Source of the DNA: an uncultured Luteimonas sp.
GTDB taxonomy: Bacteria > Pseudomonadota > Gammaproteobacteria > Xanthomonadales > Xanthomonadaceae
DNA: 64,000 nucleotides
Direction of reading: 5' to 3'
NCBI GenBank assembly: GCA_938008415.1
Contig: CALLKI010000039.1
Location: 1 to 64,000 of the forward strand
The notes beneath the pieces were generated by a model. It was not told the origin of the DNA, did not search any database, and worked only from the letters and a program-made list of their open reading frames with translations. This document shows, piece by piece, positions 41,778 to 49,384 of the stretch. The translations under genes were made by a program, and so were the position numbers. Numbering within the stretch: the stretch's first letter is position 1; each line of letters opens with the position of its first letter.

Positions 41778-43049
41778 TCAGCCCGCGACCGTGCCACGCA
41801 CCTCGCCCAGGCCGATGCGCACCGCGCCCGGGCGCTCGCACCAGCCGCGCAGGATCACGGTGTCGCCGTCCTCGAGGAAGGTGCGGGTCTCGCCATTGGG
41901 CAGGACGATGGGCTTCTTCCCGCCCTCGGTCAGCTCCAGCAGCGAACCCGCCTGCTCCGGCAGCGGACCGGACAGGGTGCCGGAGCCGAGCAGGTCGCCG
42001 GGCTGCAGGTTGCAGCCGTTGACCGTGTGGTGCGCGACCAGCTGCGCCGGCGTCCAGTACGCGGCCTCGGCGGCATTGCCCAGGGTCAGCCGGTGCGGCG
42101 GCATGCCGGCCTCGGCCATGCGCCGGGTCAGGATCAGCGTCTCGAGGGTGATGTCCAGAGCGCCCTGCTCGCGGTTCTCCGGGCTGTCCAGGTACGGCAG
42201 CGGCGCGGGGTCGCCCTCCGGGCGCCGGAACGGGCGGCGGAACGGCGCCAGCGCCTCCATCGTCACCAGCCACGGCGAGACCGAAGTGACGAAGTTCTTG
42301 GCCAGGAACGGGCCGAGCGGCTGGTATTCCCAGGCCTGGATGTCGCGCGCCGACCAGTCGTTGAGCAGGGTCACGCCGAACAGGTGACGCTCGGCCCCGG
42401 CCATCGGGATGGGCTCGCCCAGCCGGTTGCCGCCGCCGACGAAGAAGCCCAGCTCCAGTTCGTAGTCCAGGCGGCGGCAGGGGCCGAACGAGGGCGTGGC
42501 CGCGTCCGGCGCCTTCGTCTGCCCGTGCGGCCGCGGGAACACGTGGCCGCTGGCGCGGATCGAGGACGAACGGCCGTGGTAGCCGATCGGCACCCACTTG
42601 TAGTTCGGCATCAGCGGGTTGTCCGGGCGGAACAGCCGGCCGACGGCGGTGGCGTGGTAGATGCCGGTGTAGAAGTCGGTGTAGTCGCCGATCCGGCACG
42701 GCACGTCCAGTTCCGCCCCGGATTGCGGCAGCAGCAGCCGGCTCCACTCCCGCTGGCGCGGGCTGCCCTCGGCCAGGCCGCGCGACAGCTCCGCGCGCAG
42801 CGCAGACCACTCCTCCGGCGTGCGCGCCATCAGCGCGTTCATGTCGTCGCCGGCGAACAGGCCGGTGCCTTCCAGGTCCAGGATCCGGTCGCCGATCGCC
42901 ACGCCGATCCGGAACCCTTCATTGCTGCCGCGCCTGCGGTAGCGCCCGAACGGCAGGTTCTGGATCGGGAAGTCGCAGCCGGGCTCGTTCGCCGAGGCGA
43001 CCCAGCTCCGCAGCGCCGGATCGTGGGTCGCGTTGGTCTTCAGCGTCAT
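41778..43049 (-). CDS. fahA: Fumarylacetoacetase
   Basis: 423 residues: a small SH3-like N-terminal domain (about 15-110), then the FAA hydrolase fold with metal-binding acids in DYTDFY (about 122-127), LDYELELGFFVG and NDWSARDIQAWEYQPLGPF. It splits 4-fumarylacetoacetate to fumarate and acetoacetate, the last step of tyrosine breakdown. The ATG at 43049 overlaps the hmgA stop (ATGA). Acetoacetate is also the product of BdhA in this region. The maleylacetoacetate isomerase of the pathway is not in the window. Confidence 0.96.
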   Translation of the reverse strand: MTLKTNATHDPALRSWVASANEPGCDFPIQNLPFGRYRRRGSNEGFRIGVAIGDRILDLEGTGLFAGDDMNALMARTPEEWSALRAELSRGLAEGSPRQREWSRLLLPQSGAELDVPCRIGDYTDFYTGIYHATAVGRLFRPDNPLMPNYKWVPIGYHGRSSSIRASGHVFPRPHGQTKAPDAATPSFGPCRRLDYELELGFFVGGGNRLGEPIPMAGAERHLFGVTLLNDWSARDIQAWEYQPLGPFLAKNFVTSVSPWLVTMEALAPFRRPFRRPEGDPAPLPYLDSPENREQGALDITLETLILTRRMAEAGMPPHRLTLGNAAEAAYWTPAQLVAHHTVNGCNLQPGDLLGSGTLSGPLPEQAGSLLELTEGGKKPIVLPNGETRTFLEDGDTVILRGWCERPGAVRIGLGEVRGTVAG

Positions 43050-44347
43050 CGCGGTGCCTTTTCCGGGTTGAAGTGCTTCTTCAGCCCCTGCCAGCATCGG
43101 TAGTAGTCGCGCTGCAGCTGCGGCGACTCGAGGGCCTGGCGCGTGGGCTGGATGATGAACGGGCTTTCGAACATGAAGGCCATGGTATCGCCCACCTTGT
43201 TCGGACGGCTGGTGTCCATGGCGCTGGCCTTCTCGAAGGTCTCCGCGTCGGGGCCGTGGCCGCTCATGCAGTTGTGCAGCGACGCCCCGCCCGGCAGGAA
43301 GCCCTCTGTCTTGGCGTCGTACACGCCGTGGATCAGGCCCATGAACTCGCTGGCCACGTTGCGGTGGAACCATGGCGGGCGGAAGGTGTCCTCGCCGCAC
43401 AGCCAGCGCGGCGGGAAGATCACGAAGTCGATGGTGTCCACGCCCGGGGTGTCGCTCGGCGCCTGCAGCACCAGGAAGATCGACGGATCGGGGTGGTCGT
43501 AGCTGATCGAACCGATGGTGTTGAAGCGGCGCAGGTCGTACTTGTACGGCGCGTAGTTGCCGTGCCAGGCGACCACGTCGAGCGGCGAGTGGTCGATGCG
43601 CGCCTTCCAGAAGTGGCCGTTGAACTTGGCCACCAGCTCGAAGTCGCCCTCCACGTCCTCCCACGCGGCCACCGGGGTCTGGAAATCGCGCGGGTTGGCC
43701 AGGCCGTTGGAGCCGATCACGCCCAGGTCCGGCAGCCTGAACAGCTGCAGGTAGTTCTCGCAGACGTAGCCGCGCGCGCGGCCATCGGGCAGCTCGACGC
43801 GGAAACGCACGCCGCGCGGGATCACCGCGATCTCCTGCGGCTCGACCTCGAGCACGCCCATCTCGGTGGCGAAGCGCAGGCGGCCTTCCTGCGGCACCAC
43901 CAGCATCTCGCCGTCGGCGTTGTAGAAGAAGCGGCCTTCCATCGGGCGGTTGGCGGCGTACACGTGGATGCCCATGGCGTGGTTGCCGGCCAGGGTGGTC
44001 ATGGCCTCGACGAAGTCGGCCGGTTCGTCGCCGTAGGGATGCGGGTTCCAGCGCAGCTGGTTGGGCGGGGTCGGCACGTCACCGAAGCGGCTCAGCCAGC
44101 GCGGCTGGCTGGCGGGCACGAAGGGCTCGTGCATCGCCGCCGGGCGGATGCGGTACAGCCACGAGCGGCGGTTGCTGGCGCGCGGCGCGGTGAACGCGGT
44201 ACCCGAGATCTGCTCGGCATACAGGCCGTAGGGCGCCTTCTGCGGGGAATTGCGCCCCACCGGCAACGCGCCGGGCAGGGCCTCGGTCGCCCATTCGTTG
44301 GCGAAGCCGGTCATGTAGCCGGTGGCGGTCAGCGTGGACTGGGTCAT
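43046..44347 (-). CDS. hmgA: Homogentisate 1,2-dioxygenase
   Basis: 433 residues, standard length. The family N-terminus YMTGFANEWATEALPGALPVGRNSPQ and the Fe(II) ligand region with HNCMSGHGPD and PPWFHRNVASEFMGLI are present. It opens the ring of homogentisate to maleylacetoacetate in tyrosine and phenylalanine catabolism. Translation is coupled to fahA by the ATGA overlap. It is divergent from a LysR gene; the 115-bp gap has AT-rich repeats that could be the operator. Confidence 0.97.
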   Translation of the reverse strand: MTQSTLTATGYMTGFANEWATEALPGALPVGRNSPQKAPYGLYAEQISGTAFTAPRASNRRSWLYRIRPAAMHEPFVPASQPRWLSRFGDVPTPPNQLRWNPHPYGDEPADFVEAMTTLAGNHAMGIHVYAANRPMEGRFFYNADGEMLVVPQEGRLRFATEMGVLEVEPQEIAVIPRGVRFRVELPDGRARGYVCENYLQLFRLPDLGVIGSNGLANPRDFQTPVAAWEDVEGDFELVAKFNGHFWKARIDHSPLDVVAWHGNYAPYKYDLRRFNTIGSISYDHPDPSIFLVLQAPSDTPGVDTIDFVIFPPRWLCGEDTFRPPWFHRNVASEFMGLIHGVYDAKTEGFLPGGASLHNCMSGHGPDAETFEKASAMDTSRPNKVGDTMAFMFESPFIIQPTRQALESPQLQRDYYRCWQGLKKHFNPEKAPR

Positions 44348-44407
44348 GGCGGCTGCTCGCTGAGGTTGGACCGGCCCATTGTTGGCCGCCACATCCATCA
44401 CGGCAAG

Positions 44408-44443
44408 CATATGAGGCAAATATATGTTATTCAATTCATGAAT
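44408..44443. promoter_or_regulatory. AT-rich divergent promoter region with LysR-box-like repeats
   Basis: CATAT-N9-ATATG (44408-44426) contains a T-N11-A spacing, the core LysR-type box, and the perfect 10-bp palindrome ATTCATGAAT lies at 44434-44443. The stretch is far more AT-rich than its surroundings and lies between hmgA and the LysR gene. Confidence 0.5.
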
Positions 44444-44462
44444 ATTCCTGCCGGCCTGCCGG

Positions 44463-45392
44463 ATGACCCGCCGCCTGCGCGAGCTCGACCTCAACCTGCT
44501 GGTGGTGTTCCGCGACCTGATGCAGACGCGGAGCATCTCCGCCACCGCGCTGCGCCTGGGCATGTCGCAGCCGGCGGCGAGCAACGCGCTGGCGCGGCTG
44601 CGCGCGGCGCTCGGCGACCCGCTGCTGGTGCGCGCCGGGAACCGGATGCAGCCGACGCGGCTGGCCGAGCGCATCGCCCGCGACGTGGACGAGGGCATCG
44701 CCCGGCTCGAGTCGGCGATCGGCCGCCACGACTCCTTCAACCCGGCGCGCGACGCGCGGCGCTTCGTCGTGGCCATGACCGACCTGGGCGAGGTGTATTT
44801 CCTGCCCCGCCTGCTCGAGCACTGCATGCGCCACGCGCCGGGCGTGCGCATCGAGGTCTCGCACGCCTCCGGCGCGGCGCTGCGCGGTGGCCTGCAGGAC
44901 GGGAGCATCGACCTGGCCCTGGGCCCCTACGTGGACCTGCCGGATGGCATCCAGCGCCGGCCGCTGTTCCGCCAGTCCTGGGTCACCCTGTTCCGCCGCG
45001 GCCACCCGTTCTCGCGCCGCCCGCCCGCGGGCCTGCCTGCCTGGCGCGCGGCGCGGCACCTGATGGTGCGCAACCTCGCCAGCCCCTACCTCGAGGCGCG
45101 TCAGCGCATGGAGAAGGCCGGCGTGCGGTTCTCGGAACACGACCAGGTCGCCAGCTTCCTCGCCGCGCCCTTCGCGGTGGCGGCTTCCGACTGCGTGGTC
45201 ACCGTGCCCGGCAAGCTGGCCGCGCAGTTCGCCGGCCTGCTCGGGCTGGAAGGGATGCCGCCGCCGCTGCGCCTGCCGGAGCTGGTCACCCAGGTCTTCT
45301 GGCACCGGCGCAACCACGCCGAACCGGGGCTGGCCTGGCTGCGCGACGCGATGGGGGGACTGTTCGCGGAAACCGCCACGCCACGTGGCTGA
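44463..45392 (+). CDS. LysR family transcriptional regulator
   Basis: 309 residues: N-terminal winged helix-turn-helix (about 8-67, SISATALRLGMSQPAASNALARLR), then an effector-binding domain of the LysR type. Divergence from hmgA-fahA suggests it controls homogentisate catabolism, with homogentisate or a related aromatic acid as effector. That role is inferred from gene order. No clear ribosome-binding site precedes the ATG. Confidence 0.9.
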   Translation: MTRRLRELDLNLLVVFRDLMQTRSISATALRLGMSQPAASNALARLRAALGDPLLVRAGNRMQPTRLAERIARDVDEGIARLESAIGRHDSFNPARDARRFVVAMTDLGEVYFLPRLLEHCMRHAPGVRIEVSHASGAALRGGLQDGSIDLALGPYVDLPDGIQRRPLFRQSWVTLFRRGHPFSRRPPAGLPAWRAARHLMVRNLASPYLEARQRMEKAGVRFSEHDQVASFLAAPFAVAASDCVVTVPGKLAAQFAGLLGLEGMPPPLRLPELVTQVFWHRRNHAEPGLAWLRDAMGGLFAETATPRG

Positions 45393-45407
45393 CGCGCCTG
45401 CCCGCGC

Positions 45408-45896
45408 CTACACGCGGGAATAGCGCCAGGACACCATCCGCCCGTCGCGGTACGGCATCACCCCGTGGAACGGGCGCGGATCGTCGTCGAACACCAGCGG
45501 CAGGAAGTTGCGGTCGCCTTCCCACAGCGGCAGGTCGAGGATGCGGTCCACGTCCACCCATTCCAGCGTGCCCTCTGGATTGGACGCGAACGGTTCGCCG
45601 CTGAACCGCGTGACCACGAACACGAAACCGAACCAGTCCTCGCCCTTCCGGCCGAAGCCGGGCCAGCTGATCGTGCCGCGCAGGACCATCTCCCCGCATT
45701 CGATGCCGGCCTCCTCGCGGATCTCGCGGCGCATGCCGGCGACGATGTCCTCGTCGGGCTCGAGCTTGCCGCCCAGGCCGTTGTACTTGCCGAGGTGCTG
45801 GTCACCGGGACGCGCGTTGCGGTGGATCATCAGCACCTGCCGCCGGTCGGGCGACAGCACGTAGCCGAGCGTGGCGACGATGGGCGTGTACGGCAT
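45408..45896 (-). CDS. Nudix hydrolase (MutT/8-oxo-dGTP diphosphatase-like)
   Basis: 162 residues with a complete Nudix box at 43-65 (G-x5-E-x7-REUxEExGU: GKLEPDED ... RREIREEAGI). It hydrolyses a nucleoside diphosphate linked to X; the resemblance to MutT/MTH1-type proteins suggests oxidised purine nucleotides. It converges on the LysR gene (15 bp between stops). The kinase gene lies upstream on the same strand, ending 46 bp before its start. Confidence 0.9.
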   Translation of the reverse strand: MPYTPIVATLGYVLSPDRRQVLMIHRNARPGDQHLGKYNGLGGKLEPDEDIVAGMRREIREEAGIECGEMVLRGTISWPGFGRKGEDWFGFVFVVTRFSGEPFASNPEGTLEWVDVDRILDLPLWEGDRNFLPLVFDDDPRPFHGVMPYRDGRMVSWRYSRV

Positions 45897-45941
45897 GCGG
45901 GTCGGGCCGGGTGGAAAGCGCGGATTGTAGCGGGCCGCGGC

Positions 45942-48900
45942 CTAGGGCCGGCTGGCCAGCAGGCGGTCGAGCACCGACTTCAGCGCCAGCGGCCGCACCG
46001 GCTTCTGCAGCAGCGACAGTCCCTCGTCGAGCACCGCGCGCCGCACCTCGGCACCGACGTCGGCGCTGAGGATCAGCGTCGGCCGCGCCCCGAAGCGCGC
46101 GGCCAGCCGCGCGCGCAGCGCGACGCCCGTGTCGCCGCCGTCGAGGTGGTAGTCGAACAGCCACAGCGTGGCAGGCTGCCGCGCCAGCGCCGCCTCGGCG
46201 CCGGCGCCGTCCACCACCGCGTCCACCCGGCAGCCCCAGCCTTCCAGCAGCCTGCGCAGGGCCTCGAGCGCCCCCGGATCGTTGTCCACCAGCAGCACGC
46301 GCGCATGGTCCAGCGAGGGCTTGGCCTGCACACCCTCGCTGCGCACGGGCGGTGCCACGCGCGGCAGCCGCAACGAGAACACCGTGCCCCGCCCCGGCGT
46401 GCTGCGCAGCCCGAGCGGCGCGTCCATCAGCCTGGCGATGCGGTCGGCGATCGCGAGGCCCAGGCCCAGGCCCTGCCCCGGCGCGCCGTCGCCGCGCCGG
46501 AACTCCTCGAAGATCAGCGCCTGCTGTTCCGGTTCGATGCCCGGCCCGGTGTCGTGCACCTCGATGCGCACACCGTCGCCGCCGCGGCGTACCCCCAGCA
46601 GCACGCTGCCCCGCTGCGTGTAGCGCACCGCGTTGGCGAGGAAGTTCTGCAGCACGCGGCGCACCAGCTGCGGGTCGGCGTGGGTCCAGGCCGAGGTGGC
46701 GACGTGGCGGAACGCAAGGCCGCGGTCGCCCGCCAGCGCCGAGAACTCGGATGCCAGAGGCTCCAGCACCTCCGCCAGCGGGAAGTCGCGCGGCTGCGGC
46801 ACCAGCCCGCCGGCCTCCAGCCGTGACATGTCGAACAGCCCGGTCAGCAGGTCGGTGGTGGAATCGAGCGCGCCGCGGATCTGCATCAGCGTCTCGCGCT
46901 CGGCACCCTCCAGGCGCTGCGCCAGCGAGTCGGTGAACAGCTGCGCGGCGTGCAGCGGCTGCAACAGGTCGTGGCCGACCGCGGCGAGGAAGCGGCTCTT
47001 GGCATCGTTCGCGCGCTCGGCCTCGCGCCGCGCCTGGTCGAGGCTGGCGGTGCGCTCGGCCACGCGCTGCTCCAGGGTCTCGTTGATCCGCTTGAGCTCG
47101 GCCTCGGCGTCGCGGAAGGCGGTGACGTCGGTGAAGGTCGCCACGAAGCCGCCGCCCGGCATCGGGTTGCCGCGGATCTCGACCACGCTGCCGTCCGGGA
47201 AGCGGCGCTCGGTGACGTAGGGGGTGCCGGCACGCATGTGGCGCACGCGCCTTGCGACCCGGGCCTCGACGTCGGTGCCCGGCGGCAGCTGGCGGCCGAG
47301 GTTGTAGCGCACCAGTTCCTCCACCGGCACGCCCACGCGCAGCAGCCCCGACGGATAGTCGAACAACGCGGCGTAGCGCGAGTTCCACGCCACCAGGCGC
47401 AGCTCGCTGTCCACGACGCTGATGCCCTGGCTCATGTTCTCGAGCGCGGCTTCCAGCAGGCGCTGGTTGAAGCGCAGGTCCTGCGAGGCCTCGCCCACGA
47501 TCGCGGCCACGGTCTCCAGGTCCGCGCCGGCCTCGCGCCGGGCCGCGTCCAGCAGCAGCCGCGCCGAGGCCGAGCCCAGCACCGCCGCCAGTTCGTGCTC
47601 GAGCCGGGCCTCGATCGCGGCGGGCACCGGTCCGGCCGCGGGGGCATCGCGCAGCAGCTCGTCCACGCGGTGCGCCGGCAGGAAGCGGCAGCCAGCGTTG
47701 CGCAGGGTCTGCCTGTCCGCGCCGCGCGCCTCGCTGCGCAGCGGCGCGTTGCGCATGCCCGAGACCAGCAGCGTGGCGGCGACGCCGGTGAACAGGCTGG
47801 CGCCGACCGCGCGGCCGAGCCGGCTCCAGCCGGTCAGGCCGAACAGCGAATCCGGCGCCAGCCACGCCAGCCCGAACGGCCCCTGGACGATCCAGTCCGG
47901 CACCGGGTCGAGGACCTGCGCGGTCATCGGCACCAGCATTGCCCAGGCCCAGGTCGCGAACCCCGCCAGCACCCCCGCGATGGCCGCGCCCGGCGGCGTC
48001 TGCGGCCGCCAGACCGCGAACGCCAGCGCCGGGGCCAGCGTCGCCAGCGCCGAGAACGACACCGCGCCGACGTCGGCCAGCGCCTCGCTGTCGCCCATCA
48101 GCCGGCCGTAGGCCCAGCCCAGCAGCATCACCGCGAGGATCCCCGCCCGGCGCAGCAGCAGCAGCGCGCCGCGGTGGTCGTCGCCCTCGCCGCGCGACCA
48201 CGCGCCGCGCAGCAGCCACGGAGCGAACCAGTGGTTGCCGATCATCAGGCTCAGCGTCAGCGTGGCCACGATCACCATGCCGGTCGCCGCGCTCAGGCCG
48301 CCGAGGAACACCAGCAGCGCCATCGCCCGGCTGCCCTGCGCCATCGGCAGCGCCAGCGCGTACATGTCCGAGGGCACGGCATCGCCGAGCAGCGCGGTGC
48401 CCGCCTTCGCCAGCGGCAGCATCGGCAGCGCGATCAGCAGCAGGTAGAGCGGGAACTGCCAGCGCGCGGTGTTCACGTCGCGCCGCTCGCGGCACTCGAC
48501 CACGGCGACGTGGAACTGGTGCGGCATCACGAACATCGCCAGCGCGCCCAGCAGCACCAGCGGCACGAACCCGGTCGCCGGTTCGGCCGGCACCCGCGCC
48601 GCCGGGACCCCGGGGACGTCCAGCGCCAGCCACACGAACACGCCCAGCGCCAGCATCGCCACCAGCTTGAACAGCGACTCGAACGCGATCGCGAGCACCA
48701 GCCCGCGGTTGTGCTCGGCGGCGCTGGCGCGGCGGGTGCCGAACAGCATCGCGAACAGGGCCATCGCCAGCGCGACGTAGAGCGCGCCGTCGCGCCACAC
48801 CGGCGGCGTGTCCCCGCCGCCGGCGGTCAGCGTGGAGAAGCTCATCGTGATCGCCTGCAATTGCAGGGCGATGTACGGGACCAGCCCGAGCATCGCCACC

Positions 48901-49259
48901 AGCGTCACCGTGGCGGCCAGCCAGGGGTCCTTGCCCAGCCGGGTGGCGATCAGGTCCGCGATCGAGGTCGCGTTGCTCTCGCGCGCCAGCCGCACCAGCC
49001 GGACCATGAAGGCCACGCCGAAGGCGTAGAACAGGATCGCGCCGATGAAGGTCGGTGGCAGCGGCCAGCCGTAGCGCGCGGCCTGGGTGACCGTGCCGTA
49101 GAACGTCCACGAGGTGCAGTGGACCGCCAGCGACAGCGCGTAGACGTGCCGCCACTGCCGGGCGAACGCACCGGCATGGCGCTCCGCGTAGACCGCGGTG
49201 GCGAACAGCAGCGCCAGCCACAGCAGCGCCGCGGCGACGACCAGCCCGATGCCCAGCAC
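45942..49259 (-). CDS. Hybrid histidine kinase with Na+/solute symporter domain (CrbS/MxtR type)
   Basis: 1105 residues starting at a GTG. Residues 1 to about 500 form a sodium:solute symporter-like membrane domain of 12-13 helices. A STAC/linker region follows, then a PAS domain (about 605-720), HisKA with His763 in VGHDLLQP, HATPase_c (about 860-975) and a C-terminal receiver with Asp1036 (WLFDYHLDGG) and Lys in LQKPVRP. CrbS-type kinases sense uptake of small carboxylates and act through a LuxR-type partner; the candidate partner is the regulator at 40315. Here the two are split by the tyrosine genes. The short 46-bp gap to the Nudix gene suggests possible co-transcription. Confidence 0.92.
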   Translation of the reverse strand: MLGIGLVVAAALLWLALLFATAVYAERHAGAFARQWRHVYALSLAVHCTSWTFYGTVTQAARYGWPLPPTFIGAILFYAFGVAFMVRLVRLARESNATSIADLIATRLGKDPWLAATVTLVAMLGLVPYIALQLQAITMSFSTLTAGGGDTPPVWRDGALYVALAMALFAMLFGTRRASAAEHNRGLVLAIAFESLFKLVAMLALGVFVWLALDVPGVPAARVPAEPATGFVPLVLLGALAMFVMPHQFHVAVVECRERRDVNTARWQFPLYLLLIALPMLPLAKAGTALLGDAVPSDMYALALPMAQGSRAMALLVFLGGLSAATGMVIVATLTLSLMIGNHWFAPWLLRGAWSRGEGDDHRGALLLLRRAGILAVMLLGWAYGRLMGDSEALADVGAVSFSALATLAPALAFAVWRPQTPPGAAIAGVLAGFATWAWAMLVPMTAQVLDPVPDWIVQGPFGLAWLAPDSLFGLTGWSRLGRAVGASLFTGVAATLLVSGMRNAPLRSEARGADRQTLRNAGCRFLPAHRVDELLRDAPAAGPVPAAIEARLEHELAAVLGSASARLLLDAARREAGADLETVAAIVGEASQDLRFNQRLLEAALENMSQGISVVDSELRLVAWNSRYAALFDYPSGLLRVGVPVEELVRYNLGRQLPPGTDVEARVARRVRHMRAGTPYVTERRFPDGSVVEIRGNPMPGGGFVATFTDVTAFRDAEAELKRINETLEQRVAERTASLDQARREAERANDAKSRFLAAVGHDLLQPLHAAQLFTDSLAQRLEGAERETLMQIRGALDSTTDLLTGLFDMSRLEAGGLVPQPRDFPLAEVLEPLASEFSALAGDRGLAFRHVATSAWTHADPQLVRRVLQNFLANAVRYTQRGSVLLGVRRGGDGVRIEVHDTGPGIEPEQQALIFEEFRRGDGAPGQGLGLGLAIADRIARLMDAPLGLRSTPGRGTVFSLRLPRVAPPVRSEGVQAKPSLDHARVLLVDNDPGALEALRRLLEGWGCRVDAVVDGAGAEAALARQPATLWLFDYHLDGGDTGVALRARLAARFGARPTLILSADVGAEVRRAVLDEGLSLLQKPVRPLALKSVLDRLLASRP

Positions 49260-49322
49260 CGTTACCCGTCCCCCCGCCCGGTCATGCCTTCGCCCCGCGG
49301 ATCATGCCGCGAGCATAGCGCA

Positions 49323-49351
49323 GCGGCGGCGGGCCGGAGGCCCGCCGCCGC
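49323..49351 (-). terminator. Strong hairpin after the TonB receptor gene
   Basis: A 13-bp stem (GCGGCGGCGGGCC with its complement) and a GGA loop, 34 bp after the receptor stop on the minus strand and 64 bp before the kinase start. No T tract follows, so termination may be partial. Confidence 0.5.
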
Positions 49352-49384
49352 CACAACCGTGCGTACGACCCGTCGCCGCGGGGC

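Noticed and set aside
41512..42810. Open frame extending past fahA through the convergent gap
   Set aside because: The extension is made of palindrome-derived Arg/Gly/Ala sequence without a start or family; fahA is complete within 41778-43049.
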